64,000 nucleotides of DNA from Apricaphanius iberus (GCA_028564705.1 JAPXFQ010002398.1:62001-126000); one strand, 5' to 3'; positions 45,232-56,793 are shown, counted from the stretch's first letter. Program-made: numbers and translations. Notes: generated from the sequence alone by a model not told the origin.

Positions 45232-46320
45232 TAGGGCTGAACGATTAATTGCATATGCAATTAAATTGCGATTTGGTAAAATGCGATTTCCTAATCGCAA
45301 AGGCTGCGATTTGACTTGATGTAAACATATCTGCTAAAGTCACGTGACCTGCAAACAATGCAGGGAGAGAAGGAAACGCTGCACTTTAACCAGTTATAAA
45401 ATGACCAAAAGCTTAACAGAATCCAACACTGTACAATATTTTGTACCAAAGAGGAAAAGTACATCAGTTGTGAGAAATTATATCTGCTATGAAAACGTTG
45501 ATGCTGCACAACGCCAGGTATTATGCAGAACCCGTCTTGGTATTGTTGCTGCCTCACGAGGTAGGCTACAGTACGAACCTTTATCAACACCTAAAAACAT
45601 CACACCACCATATATGAGAGTTGCACGGCTAAACTGACCGCCACCAGTGTTTAAATTTCCAGTAAACAAACTTCGAGGCGACAGGGATCGCTGACCGAGC
45701 TGTTTGAAAGAATCACTCCTTACGAACATAAAAATACGGCACACTGAAATAATTTGTGCTATAACGGGTTTTATAGCCAAAAGTATGCTTTGTTAACCAT
45801 GATGAATAAGCTAGGATTCAATCTCACACACACATTTTAGCCACATTTTACCTGCGCTGTATAAAAAATGCCAACAGAAAGTTAAAGCCGCACCGAAAAG
45901 AGCGGAGTATTTTGCAACAACTGACCTGTGATCAAACCGCTTTACGGAGCCATACCAGAGTCTGAAAGTGCATCCTACTTCCTGGATAACCAAACGGAGG
46001 AAAACATTGCAGCCGGAGGGAATTATTAGCTGGGATCAAAAGGAAGAAAACCTTGATTGCAGAACGACACCGATGACTATCGATTGTGATGATTAAAAGT
46101 AGATCAAGATGTTAACATTTGCCTTTGTCTTAAAATAAGTAAATAATCTTATGGGATAGAATAAATTATGTATAAAAATCTGTTTAAAATACACAATATT
46201 TTTGATTGCATTAATTTAAAAATGCATGACAAAAGCCCCACAAAAATAATTGCACATTAAATCGCAATATTGAAGAAAAAAAATCACAATTAGATTATTT
46301 TCCAAAATCGTTCAGCCCTA
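45232..46320 (+). mobile_element. hAT-type element with 8-bp target duplication
   Basis: 1,089 bases with ends TAGGGCTGAACGATT on both strands, flanked by GCATTGAA at 45224-45231 and 46321-46328. Subterminal GCGATT and ATCGCA words recur. It keeps a remnant of a BED-finger protein but no catalytic domain. Confidence 0.9.
45410..45640 (+). pseudogene. hAT transposase N-terminal (BED finger) remnant
   Basis: The frame reads SNTVQYFVPKRKSTSVVRNY, then ENVDAAQRQVLCRTRLGIVA and ASRG. This resembles BED zinc fingers of hAT transposases (aromatic residue, then VLC--C, then VAASRGNT). The second Cys of the finger and the His pair are lost. The rest of the transposase is absent. Confidence 0.55.
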
Positions 46321-46432
46321 GCATTGAACTGAGGTGGATTGGCCTTGATCCCCTCAGAAACTCTGGAACTGAAGATACACGAGGAAACTCTGGAATTGGA
46401 GACCTAGGAGGACTCTCTGAAACTAGAGACCT

Positions 46433-46544
46433 GTTAAAATAGGGGGACCACTATCCCAGTTTGCCAATCCAAGTAAACTGCCCCAAATATCCACACAATA
46501 TTGCAGAAACAGTTTAATCAACACATCCCCACAACATCTAGCTG
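46433..46544 (-). pseudogene. Short RTE LINE fragment
   Basis: About 110 bases matching the reverse complement of 6840-6955 of the intact RTE (GGGGGACCAC, TTTGCCAATCCAAG, CAATATTGCAGA, CCACAACATC). Confidence 0.75.
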
Positions 46545-46559
46545 ATTGAGAAACTCAAA

Positions 46560-47073
46560 TGCTGGCAGGGAAAGCACACATGGAACGTCATAACCAAGTA
46601 ACTGGCATAGTATACAGAAACATCTGTGCGGAGTATGCGCTTGAAATCCCAAAGGTCAAGGTGGGAAACTCCTCCAAAAGTGGTGGAGAATGACCGAGCA
46701 AAGATCCTGTGGGACTTCCAGATCCAGACAGACAGGATGGTAATGCCGAACCAACCAGATATTGGTGGTTGATAAAGAGCAGAGGAAAGCTATTGTGGTA
46801 GAAGTGGCAAGTGATGGTAACATCAAGAAGAAGGAACATGAGAAACTTGAGAAATACCAAGGGTTCAGAGAGGAGCTAGAGAAGGCTTGGAAGGTGAAGG
46901 TGACAGTAGTACCCGTGTTAATCGGACTACTTGGGGCAGTGACCCACAAACTGGAGGAATGGCTCCACCAGATCCCTGGAAGAAACTCAGACATCTCAGT
47001 CCAGAAATGTGTAGTACTTGGAACAGCAAAGATTCTGAGGAGGACCCTCAAGCTCCCAGGCCTCTGGTAGAGG
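46560..47073 (+). pseudogene. RLE-type LINE C-terminal endonuclease fragment
   Basis: The start reads GIVYRNICAEYALEIPKVK, then after frame changes VVDKEQRKAIVVEVASDGN, EKLEKYQGFREELEKAWKVK, VVPVLIGLLGAVTHKLEEWL and AKILRRTLKLPGLW with a stop at 47070. This is the restriction-enzyme-like endonuclease end of R2/R4-group LINEs (Rex6/Dong or NeSL-like in fish): the D in VVDK with E-V and K fits the PD-(D/E)XK core. A base loss before VVDK and several stops break it; the reverse transcriptase is missing. Confidence 0.75.
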
Positions 47074-47129
47074 ACCCAAGTTTAGAATGGGAAACACCCC
47101 CTACGGTGGGTGAGAGGGTGGTTGTATGT

Positions 47130-47379
47130 GAATATCCCAGTAGATCAGCAGTTTTCATAAATATTCAGACCAGCCCGTCTGGCACCAGCAACCATGCCAC
47201 GTTCAAAGTCACTTAAATCACCTTTGTTCCCCATTATGATGCTCGGTTTGAACTGCAGCAGATCTTCTTGAACATTTCTACATGGCTAGATAGATTGAGT
47301 TGCCTCCGTGTGATTGGCTGATGAGAAATTTGCGTTAACAAGCAGTTGGAGGTGTGCTTAATTAATTGGCCAGTGAGTG
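47130..47379 (-). pseudogene. Tc1-like transposon end with transposase N terminus
   Basis: On the minus strand the end CACTCACTGGCCAATTAATT begins at 47379, next to TA. The transposase starts MGNKGDLSDFERGMVAGARR at about 47238 and shifts frame before the helix-turn-helix is complete, near 47160. It is a different family from the element at 49522. Confidence 0.75.
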
Positions 47380-47392
47380 TATATATAGTTAT

Positions 47393-47510
47393 ATCAAGTG
47401 GAGTGATATAGCATAAGCCGTAACGCTCCACTTGAGAAGGAAAATCTTTTGGACTTTTACTAAGTACTCAGACATCAATTTTGAGTGCCAAACTGCCAGA
47501 CAGGACAAGT
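47393..47510 (+). ncRNA. H/ACA snoRNA-like sequence, retroposed copy 2
   Basis: Homologous over its whole length to 20335-20450. The 5' hairpin stem is better kept: AAGTGGAGTG (47396-47405) pairs with CGCTCCACTT (47424-47433). The 3' hairpin upper stem TACTCAGA pairs with TTTTGAGT through G-U pairs. GACAGGACAAGT puts ACA at 47505-47507, exactly three bases before an A-rich tail (47511-47529). The 125-base 5' extension of copy 1 is absent. The H box is degraded. A target duplication is not clear. Confidence 0.6.
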
Positions 47511-47529
47511 AAAAAATAAAATAAATAAA

Positions 47530-48264
47530 CCCGTGCAACTTTTTTTGCCTATACATATAATTTAGACCATATATATTATTGTCATACAGCAACTTATCAG
47601 TTATATTATCCTGCTTAGTATGACATATCACATGCATACTTTTGTGATAAGTGGAAGTTTTTCATGCTTTTTTGTGTTTAGTGTGTTTTGTTGTTGTTTT
47701 GTAATTTACAATAGACAAAAGATGATTATTATATTCTAAATTATGTGACAGCCTGTGGAATTCCACACTATACTGTAAAAGTAAAAAGACTATAGGCTAC
47801 TGAAAAGGTTCGGTATGAATACATGTAGACTTACAACCCTGGTTTAGTCACGTGTTACTCACATAGAGATTAGGTTGTAAAAGGAGAAGCATAAGTAATC
47901 AGCTTGTTGTGTTTATTTCAAATACTATTTAAATAAACATGCTTGGTCAAGAATGCTCTCCCATTTTGAACTTTAAGTCTGCTTAGTATCTTAAACACAG
48001 ACTGTTAAAGGGCTCATTAAAATGTTGCAAAATTTTATTGGAAAGATGCTTTGATTTAGGGTTAAGCCATCCTATTGTTGGCTAGCAATATGAGACAGTC
48101 TACCCAGGAGTTCAACAGAAATATATGCATCTCTGACCAGAATAAGAAAAAAGATATTAACAAGTCAGAATTTTGGAGATGAAATGCTTACAAAACTAGT
48201 GTCAAATCACACTAGATGGTTTTGCAGACTATCATACAAAACGGGTAATTGTAAATGACCTGTA
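47530..48264. other. No gene recognised
   Basis: AT-rich, chance frames only. Confidence 0.4.
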
Positions 48265-48560
48265 CGTACTTGTATAGGCCTTTTCCAGTCTTAGGACTCC
48301 AAAGTGTTTTACACTACAATCTGTCATTCACTCGTTCATACACACAATCCCACACTGATGGCAGTAAGCTATTTTGTAGCCACAGCTGCCCTGGGACAGA
48401 CTGATAAAGTTAGATTGCCATTCAATTGGCGCCTCTGGGCACTCCGACCACCAACAGCAGGAAAAGCGGATGAAGTGTATCGCCCAAGGACACAATAGTA
48501 AAGTGTCTATAATAGAGGAGTGGACGCTCAAACCAGCAACCCACCTGCTACCACCAGCAA
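48265..48560. repeat. Dispersed fish repeat, non-coding
   Basis: Contains the recurring sequence CAAAGTGTTTTACACTACA, CAC-GATGGCAGTAAGCTA, GTAGCCACAGCTGCCCTGGG and CGCCCAAGGACACAA, which I recognise as a common teleost repeat. Class unknown. Confidence 0.5.
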
Positions 48561-49519
48561 CCCACCCTCACTCCTAAGCCACTACTACCACCACAGACTA
48601 GTTCTCTAGCTTTTAATTTGGTTTTCCTTGTCTTGTTTGCTGTAGACAAGTCTAAGTGAAAGAGATGCAAACATCACCTATACATCACATCTATTTATGT
48701 AAGTGATGTAAGTGTAACCAGTGAAAACTGAATAACATCTTTTTGTTACAATTTCTTATACTGCAGGGGAATGCTTCAACCATCATCACGTGAGCGTGGT
48801 TTTTATAGATGATACACATGATTAAGCTAAAACATTAATTATGAAGATTGCTAAAAATGTGTGTCAAAATGAAACCTTTTCAAATTATTCAGGGGTAACC
48901 TGGTGGTTAAACTTTTTTTATTATCTTAAACTACAAGTTTTACAATTCCCTTTTTATCCCGTTCATGAATGCCCCACGGCTCACCGTCTGTGCCGGCCCT
49001 TTTTAATTGCACGTTCATAGAATGGTGTGCATAGAGTGAGTCTGTTAGTGACAGGGCTGGTATGTGGATATGTGGATGCTTTCTAGGGCTGGTGAGTTTG
49101 TTGTGGCTGATGCTGCCTGTATGGTGCCCTGAATTTCTTCGGCATGACCTCCATTTTCTGTCTGCTTAGCTGTGTGACTGTTGTTTAATTAAGGTCCTAT
49201 AAGTTTGATTGTTTTTTTTTATTCAAATGTTAGCACTGATCTGGTCGCTAGTCCCCCTCTTCTAGTTACCCTCAAGTTTTATTTATATTGTTTGCTTTTG
49301 TTAATTAGTGGTACTGGTGGCCCTATCAGGGTAAAGGCCTTTATTTTGTAGTGGTTAAGCTAGTTCCTGGAGTAATTGGTTGATTGAACTATAGTCCATC
49401 TGGGTCACTGAAAATAAAGCCAATTACTCATTGCAGATATCACCACAACAATTTAGGTTGCTTTTGGTTTGCCTTTCGGTTGCTGAAAATGTTTGTTTGT
49501 ATGTATGTATGCATATATG
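48561..49519. other. No gene recognised
   Basis: No credible frame; short TATG/GTAT microsatellite near 49495-49515 next to the Tc1 element. Confidence 0.4.
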
Positions 49520-49521
49520 TA

Positions 49522-51139
49522 CACTACCGTTCAAAAGTTTGGGGTCACCCAAACAATTTTGTGTTTTCCATGAAAAGTCACACTTATTCACCACCATACG
49601 TTGTGAAATGAATAAAAAATAGAGTCAAGACATTGACAAGGTTAGAAATAATGATTTTTATTTGAAATAAGATTGTTTTTACATCAAACTTTGCTTTCAT
49701 CAAAGAATCCTCCATTTGCAGCAATTACAGCATTGCAGACCTTTGGCATTCTAGCTGTTAATTTGTTGAGGTAATCTGGAGAAATTGCACCCCACGCTTC
49801 TAGAAGCAGCTCCCACAATTTGGATTGGTTGGATGGGCACTTCTTGCGTACCATACGGTCAAGCTGCTCCCACAACAGCTCAACGGGGTTCAAATCTGGT
49901 GACTGCGCTGGCCACTCCATTACCGATAGAATACCAGCTGCCTGCTTCTTCTCTAAATAGTTCTTGCACAATTTCGAGGTGTGTTTTGGGTCATTGTCCT
50001 GTTGTAGGATGAAATTGGCTCCAATCAAGCGCTGTCCACTGGGTATGGCATGGCGTTGCAAAATGGAGTGATAGCCTTCCTTATTCAGAATCCCTTTTAC
50101 CCTGTACAAATCTCCCACCTTACCAGCACCAAAGCAACCCCAGACCATCACATTACCTCCACCATGCTTAACAGATGGCGTCAGGCATTCTTCCAGCATC
50201 TTTTCAGTTGTTCTGCGTCTCACAAACGTTCTTCTTTGTGATCCAAACACCTCAAACTTGGATTCATCCGTCCACAGCACTTTTTTCCAGTCTTCCTCTG
50301 TCCAATGTCTGTGTTCTTTTGCCCATCTTAATCTTTTTCTTTTATTGGCCAGTCTCAGATATGGCTTTTTCTTTGCCACTCTGCCCTGAAGCCCAGAATC
50401 CCGCAGCCGCCTCTTCACTGTAGATGTTGACACTGGTGTTTTGCGGGTACTATTTAATGAAGATGCCAGTTGGGGACCTGTGAGGCGTCTGTTTCTCAAA
50501 CTAGAGACTCTAATGTACTTATCTTCTTGCTCAGTTGTGCAACGCGGCCTCCCACTTCTTTTTCTACTCTGGTTAGAGCCTGTTTGTGCTGTCCTCTGAA
50601 GGGAGTAGTACACACCGTTGTAGGAAATCTTCAATTTCTTAGCAATTTCTCGCATGGAATAGCCTTCATTTCTAAGAACAAGAATAGACTGTCGAGTTTC
50701 AGATGAAAGTTCTCTTTTTCTGGCCATTTTGAGCGTTTAATTGACCCCACAAATGTGATGCTCCAGAAACTCAATCTGCTCAAAGGAAGGTCAGTTTTGT
50801 AGCTTCTGTACCGAGCTAAACTGTTTTCAGATGTGTGAACATGATTGCACAAGGGTTTTCTAATCATCAATTAGCCTTCTGATCCAATGAGCAAACACAT
50901 TGTACCATTAGAACACTGGAGTGATAGTTGCTGGAAATGGGCCTCTATACACCTATGTAGATATTGCACCAAAAACCAGACATTTACAGCTAGAATAGTC
51001 ATTTACCACATTAGCAATGTATAGCGTGTGTTTCTTTAAAGTTAAGACTAGTTTAAAGTTATCTTCATTGAAAAGTACAGTGCTTTTCCTTCAAAAATAA
51101 GGACATTTCAATGTGACCCCAAACTTTTGAACGGTAGTG
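49522..51139 (-). mobile_element. Tc1/mariner transposon, apparently complete
   Basis: 1,618 bases between TA dinucleotides (49520-49521 and 51140-51141). The outer 27 bases at each end (49522-49548 and 51113-51139) are perfect inverted repeats starting CACTACCGTTCAAAAGTTTG. The single transposase frame fills the middle on the minus strand. Matching words further in (for example AAAAGTCACACTT at the left and a similar AAAAGCACTGTACTT at the right, minus strand) suggest a second, inner binding site as in IR/DR-type Tc1 elements. Confidence 0.95.
49684..50727 (-). CDS. Tc1-like transposase, DD38E
   Basis: 347 residues, open from ATG to stop. It cuts the transposon out and joins it to TA targets. 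Residues 1-115 form the paired-like DNA-binding part: a first helix-turn-helix (SILVLRNEGYSMREIAKKL), the linker KRSGRPRC near 56-63, and a second helix-turn-helix (RLTGPQLASSLNSTRK onward). The catalytic triad is D154 in LWTDESKFEVFG, D244 in LQQDNDPKHTS and E283 in SPDLNPVELLW. D244 and E283 are 38 residues apart, four more than in classical Tc1 (DD34E), because of extra residues in KKQAAGILSVMEWP. That spacing is the mark of the Intruder (DD38E) group described in animals. Glycine-rich GGGNVMVWGCF lies between. Nothing is broken, so it may be active. Confidence 0.95.
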   Translation of the reverse strand: MARKRELSSETRQSILVLRNEGYSMREIAKKLKISYNGVYYSLQRTAQTGSNQSRKRSGRPRCTTEQEDKYIRVSSLRNRRLTGPQLASSLNSTRKTPVSTSTVKRRLRDSGLQGRVAKKKPYLRLANKRKRLRWAKEHRHWTEEDWKKVLWTDESKFEVFGSQRRTFVRRRTTEKMLEECLTPSVKHGGGNVMVWGCFGAGKVGDLYRVKGILNKEGYHSILQRHAIPSGQRLIGANFILQQDNDPKHTSKLCKNYLEKKQAAGILSVMEWPAQSPDLNPVELLWEQLDRMVRKKCPSNQSKLWELLLEAWGAISPDYLNKLTARMPKVCNAVIAANGGFFDESKV

Positions 51140-51141
51140 TA

Positions 51142-52012
51142 TATGTATGTTTGATCTATAAATCTTTTGTTTGTTGTGAGTTTTTTGGTACATATAATAA
51201 GCCTGTGCAAAGCCACTTTAGAATCCTCAAAGAAATACATAATCACAGTTTATATTTATAGTCCAAGTCTTTAGCCGGAAAATTACAAAATGACTGAGTT
51301 TAAATTGATAGTCTTTGTGTTAAAATGCAACATTACTACACAAAGAAATTCCCCATTATAAACTTGGGCTGATAAAGTTGTTAAAAGCCTGACAGGTTTT
51401 GAATTAAGGAGAGTGTCTCAGGTGTGTTTTTTAGGCTTTAGAAAAACTGTTAAAAATCTCAAAGGGCACAAAAGTGTGCTTGCATGATCTTATATACAAA
51501 CAAGCAGTTTAACCAGGATCATCAGCAATAGGTAACCATATATAGACCACATACAGGGAGGTGGTACTCATCTGGGAAGAAAGCAAAGAGAAACGTGTGC
51601 TTTTTCTCATCAAGCCTTGTTTTGGCCTGGGGGTACTGGTGCCACTGTGACTCTCAAGTCAGCCCTGAAAAGGCAAGAAATCTAGGCACATAAACAGATG
51701 ACTGGTGCATACAGATTAATATTGAGACAGAGAAGAGAAAAGTGGGAGGTGGAAGGAGGAAAGAGCCTTCACCCCAGGATGAGTCAGATCTCCACACATT
51801 GGCTGGTGCAAAGAAGAGAGGCTGTGGGGAATATCGGGTCAGATTAGATGAGAGTTTCCCCACTGTCTATCCTTGGCTAAAGGTAAATGTGGAAAAAGTA
51901 CACATGGATAAGTAGGCACATTCAGATAACTACCAACTAATGTCCCAAATGTGTTTGTCAGACACACAAGAGAATAAACTTGAACGATAATTACCTGAAG
52001 GCACAGTGTTGT
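51142..52012. other. No gene recognised
   Basis: AT-rich, no RNA gene or repeat ends seen. Confidence 0.4.
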
Positions 52013-52160
52013 TTTTGGGCGAGAGGGGGGGTACACCCTGGACAGGTTGCCAGTCCATCACAGGGCCACATAGAGACAGACAGGACAAACAACCATGCAC
52101 GCACACATTCATACCTAAGGACAATTTAGAGTGATCAATTAACCTGACAGTCATGTTTTG
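52013..52160 (-). repeat. Dispersed repeat with RTE-like tail, fragment
   Basis: GGGTACACCCTGGACAGG, CCATCACAGGGCCACA and ACATAGAGACAGACAGGACA match the family at 38816-39115. Truncated at both sides. Confidence 0.6.
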
Positions 52161-53640
52161 GACCAGTGTATCAAAAATCATATTACTTGGTAACAATAGC
52201 ACTTTCTTTCCAGACACCCCAGCCATGTCTCTACTCAAAATGGTTCAAGAATAGCCTTGATTTAAGTTTGGGTATGCATTTAGGGTAAAAATTGCAGGAA
52301 CGCTGCATGTTTGCTGAAGAAAGTGCTCAAATTAAAAATAACAGTTCCTGTTAAGACCAGCTTTTATTAAGTGGTGGAAGGAAATACATCAATCCAACTG
52401 TTTCTTTTTGCCCAACATTTCCAAAATGAGCATCACAATAGAAGGCCTTTTGTCCAGCTATTTTGCTTTTAACATCATGACCAAGCAATAATGGAACCCA
52501 TCACTAAACGTAATGCAAATGTCTCTCTCTGACAATTAGCTAGAAGAGGCTAAACAAAATTTCCAGCATCCCTATGATTAGTGTCTATTCACAACTAATG
52601 TGAATGTTAGAGCAAACTGCAGCTACAATAACTCTAGGTGGTACATGAGCACTTTACAGAGACACCGAACGCTAGACTGCCTATTACCTTATACATGCTT
52701 GCCTATTTTTTATACTCTACAAGCTGTAACGTCTTCTAAACCACTAAACCATTTTCCACAGACTCAACTGTGTTTATTGCCCCTGTAATGCACCCCATTA
52801 TACACATTACTTGAGAACATCCTGTACTTTGCTTCTGAGAGCCTCTTATAATGGGTCTTACCAAGGCACAGATTATAGTTACATTGAGTATGTGGCTACA
52901 TCTTAGTGACCTAAAATGTGTGTTTATAGTAGTTTGTGAATTTGTGGAGTATTGAAAAAATATTTTGAAAACATCTACTCGAAGCTGTATATGAGCGATA
53001 GCTCATGTCTGGCTGTATGTGAGAGGAAGCCCTTGTGTGGTTAGACTAATTAGGCTCTGCATAAAGGATACCTGTTGAATGGCAGTGATGATTTATGCCA
53101 GTAGGATGGACAGTGAGCTGAGAGGAAACATTCATCTTACCATTGAGCTACTGTCAAAGACACACAGACGAGAAGCATTTACACATAGCAGCCCCGGCAT
53201 GCACACACAGACACACATACACTGTGGGTAATAAAAAAACATGTTAAGTTTTGAACTTGCAATCCTTGAGAGAAAACTGACCAATGTTAGGTGTTTTTTG
53301 AGTGCTAAAAGGGGGCTTACCATACATGGTGATACTTTCTGCACTTGGGCTTAAATCACTCTAAGCTGTTACAGCAGCAGCAGCATTATGTCAAAGGCTT
53401 TCATCCTCTAAAAGATTCCAGCTTCATGCAACATTAGTCTGTAGTTTGGGTTGTTGGGTCACACACAGCCATTGGGTGTCACTAATCTGCACTCTATCTC
53501 CACATGAAATGAAGAAAACCCCACTCTCACAGGAAAGGGGGAGGAGGACCAGAAGTTATATAAGGCCCCCCTCCAGCAGCAAGACAACCTCTCCCAGCTA
53601 GCCTTTGCCGAGGCTTAGACAAAGGGTAAAAACTGCAGCA
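52161..53640. other. No gene recognised
   Basis: Chance frames only. A TATATAAGG box-like motif near 53558 lies 110 bases upstream of the LINE start and could be genomic or part of a promoter. Confidence 0.4.
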
Positions 53641-53671
53641 TTTAGATCCTCTTCATTGGGATCCAATCAAG

Positions 53672-56635
53672 ATGGCGCCGCGGATGGACGCCTCGGTACT
53701 TCGCTCCCTAGTACTTGATACAATTTTACGTTTTTGCGTAGTTTTCTGCACTCCCTCTGCTATTAAAATGAGCAGAGAGGAAATCCTACAAATAGGACTA
53801 TCCAGTGCCGGACTTTTTTCACCGGTTTTAAATCAACCAGACTACTTTATGGAGATTCTGACTGGAGGAGCAGCAGCGCTCTGTGGATTTAGACGGAGAC
53901 GCCGGCGTGGCAAACGAGCTGGTGTGCTCGTTAAATTGCGACAGCGGGGATTACGCACCGCTCTCCCATCAATACACCTGGGGAACGTTCGCTCTCTGCC
54001 TAACAAAATTGATGAATTGCTCCTTCTCCTTTCCAAGAACTCAGACTTTCGTCGTTCTGCCGCCTTTTGCTTCACTGAAACCTGGTCCAGTGAAAACATC
54101 CCGGACAGCGCACTACAGCTGCCGCGCTTCCAGTTGTTCCGAGCGGACCGCTGCGCGGAACTGTCTGGGAAGTCAAAGGGAGGAGGAACGTGTTTCTACA
54201 TTAACGAAGGTTGGTGTACAGATGTCACAGTGTTAAAGAAGACATGCAGCCCTCACCTAGAGTCTTTCTTCATAAACTGTAAACCATTTTATTCACCGCG
54301 GGAGTTCACCTAGTTTGTGCTGGTCGCTGTATACATTCCACCGCAGGCGTGTGTAACGGAGGCGTTACATCACCTCGCCGACCAGATCACAGACGTGGAG
54401 AAAACTCACCCGGACTCTCTGCTAATCATTCTCGGGGATCTTAATAGAGCAAATCTCAAACTTGAACTCCCTAAATATAGACAACACGTGACATGTCCCA
54501 CCAGGGACATGAACATTTTGGACCACTGCTACACCACAATAAAGAATGCATATCGCTCTGTCCCCCGTGCTGCTTTGGGACTTTCTGACCACTGCCTGGT
54601 CCACCTCATCCCATCTTACAAGCAGAAGCTGAAATCTGCTAAGCCTGTAGTAAGAACTGTAAAGAGATGGATAGATGAGTCAAAAATGCAGTTACAGGCC
54701 TGCTTTGACTGCACTGATTGGAGCGTCTTTGAAGCAGCAGCCTCAGACCTGGACGAACTGACTGACACTGTGACATCTTACATCAGCTTTTGTGAGGACA
54801 TGTGTGTGCAGACCAAAACCTTCTGCACGTTCAACAACAACAAACCATGGTTCACTGCAGAACTGAGACGGCTACGCCAGGACAAGGAGGAGGCCTACAG
54901 GAGTGGGGATCGGGACCTGTACAAGCAGGCCAGGAACAAGCTGACAAAGGAGATCAAGGCAGGAAAAAGAATCTACAGCCAAAAACTGAGGGATCGTTAT
55001 TCTGCCAACGACTCTTCTGCAGTTTGGAACGGCCTGCAGACCATTACCAACTACAGGAGACCATCCCCCCACCCTGTGGGGAGCCCCCGCCTGGCTGAGG
55101 ACCTCAATGACTTTTTCTCCAGGTTTGAAACAACTTTCACACCTTCCACCTCCCCCACCATCTCCATCACAAAAGGCCTAGCATCACCCCAAACCATCCC
55201 CATACCTGACCCCCTGCCTGCGCTGACGATCTGTGAACAGGATGTGCGCCATCTATTTCAGAGACAGAGGATTAAGAAGGCATCAGGTCCTGATGGAGTG
55301 TCTCCGTCCTGTCTGAAAGTCTGTGCTGACCAGCTGGCTCCCATCTTCACTCAGATCTTCAATAACTCCCTGGAGCTGTGTGAGGTCCCCTCCTGCCTCA
55401 GACGCTCCACCATCATCCCGGTTCCCAAGAAGTCCCCTGTCACAGGATTAAATGACTACAGACCAGTCGCCCTGACATCTGTGGTCATGAAATCCTTTGA
55501 GCGACTGGTGCTGTCCCACCTGAAGGAAATCACGGATCCCCTGCTAGACCCCCTGCAGTTCGCCTATAGAGCAAACAGGTCAGTGGATGATGCAGTCAAC
55601 ATGGCTCTCCACTACATCCTGCACCACCTAGACTCTGCAGGTACCTACGCTCGGGTCCTGTTTGTGGACTTCAGCTCTGCATTCAACACCATCGTCCCAG
55701 AGCTCCTCCACCAAAAACTGTCCCAGCTCACCGTGCCTCCCTCCACCTGTCAGGGGATTACCAGTTTCCTGACTGACAGGAGGCAGCAGGTGAAACTGGG
55801 TAACTTCATATCCAGCACCCGGTCCCTCAGCATCGGCGCCCCCCAGGGATGTGTTCTCTCCCCACTGCTTTTCTCCCTTTACACCACTGATTGCACGTCA
55901 AGAGACCCTTCTGTGAAACTCCTGAAGTTTGCAGATGACACCACCGTCATTGGTCTCATCCGTGACGGCGACGAGTCTGCATACAGAAGGGAGGTGGAAC
56001 AGCTGGTCCTCTGGTGCAGTCAGAACCACCTGGAGCTAAACCCACTCAAAACTGTGGAGATGACAGTGGATTTCAGGAAGAGACCCCCATCAACATCTCC
56101 TCTCATAATCACCAACAGGTCAGTCCCCACAGTGGAGTCTTTCAGGTTCCTAGGATCCACCATCACACGGGACCTGAAGTGGACCTCCCACATTGACTAT
56201 ATAAGGAAGAAGGCCCAACAAAGGCTGTACTTTCTGCGTCAGCTCAGAAAGTTCAACCTGCCTCAGGAACTGCTGACCATATTCTACACAGCAATAGTAC
56301 AGTCTGTCCTGACCTCATCCATCTCTGTCTGGTTCGGATCCACCACCAGGCAAGACAAGGACAGACTGCAGAGAACAGTCAGGTCCTCAGAGAGGATCAT
56401 AGGTACTGATCTTCCCTCCATTGAGGACCTATTCCGGGCCAGGATCAGGAAGCGGGCCAGAAAAATCACCACTGACCCCTCACACCCTGCCCACAATCTG
56501 TTTTGGCTCCTCCCCTCAGGCCGGCGTTACAGAGCGCTGTACGCCAAAACCACCCGACACAAGAACAGTTTCTTCCCCCAGGCTGTCGCTCTGATGAACT
56601 CTGAATTGTCACCGAGTCTGAGTCCATTTACATGA
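53672..56635 (+). pseudogene. LINE endonuclease-reverse transcriptase with one premature stop
   Basis: A single reading frame of 987 codons plus stop, broken only by TAG at 54311-54313 (codon 214), inside the endonuclease. The start has a good Kozak context (CAAGATGG). Endonuclease motifs: HLGNVRSLPNK near 102, CFTETWSS near 136, LGDLNRAN near 254 and LSDHCLVHL near 306. Reverse transcriptase motifs: YRPVALTSVV near 595, FVDFSSAFNTI near 664, APQGCVLSPLLF near 724 and the catalytic FADDTT near 753. The C-terminal domain (LRQLRKFNLPQELLTIFY onward to LPSGRRYR) is complete. Unlike the L2 copies nearby it has no esterase domain. Everything outside the stop looks conserved, so the copy is probably young. 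Confidence 0.9.
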
Positions 56636-56793
56636 ACAATAAACTAAAACTCTGCGCTGCTGTATATACTTACTGTACAATAACCCTGGTTTGGTGTATA
56701 TATTATCCTTTATTATTTATTTGTATTTATTTTTATTTCTGTTTTAATTTCCCTTATTTAAGTTCTGTAATGGAGAGAAAAGTTGCCGGAGTC

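Noticed and set aside
53540..53640. Host promoter with TATA box ahead of a host gene
   Set aside because: The only frame downstream is the LINE; without further evidence the TATATAAGG motif is not assigned.
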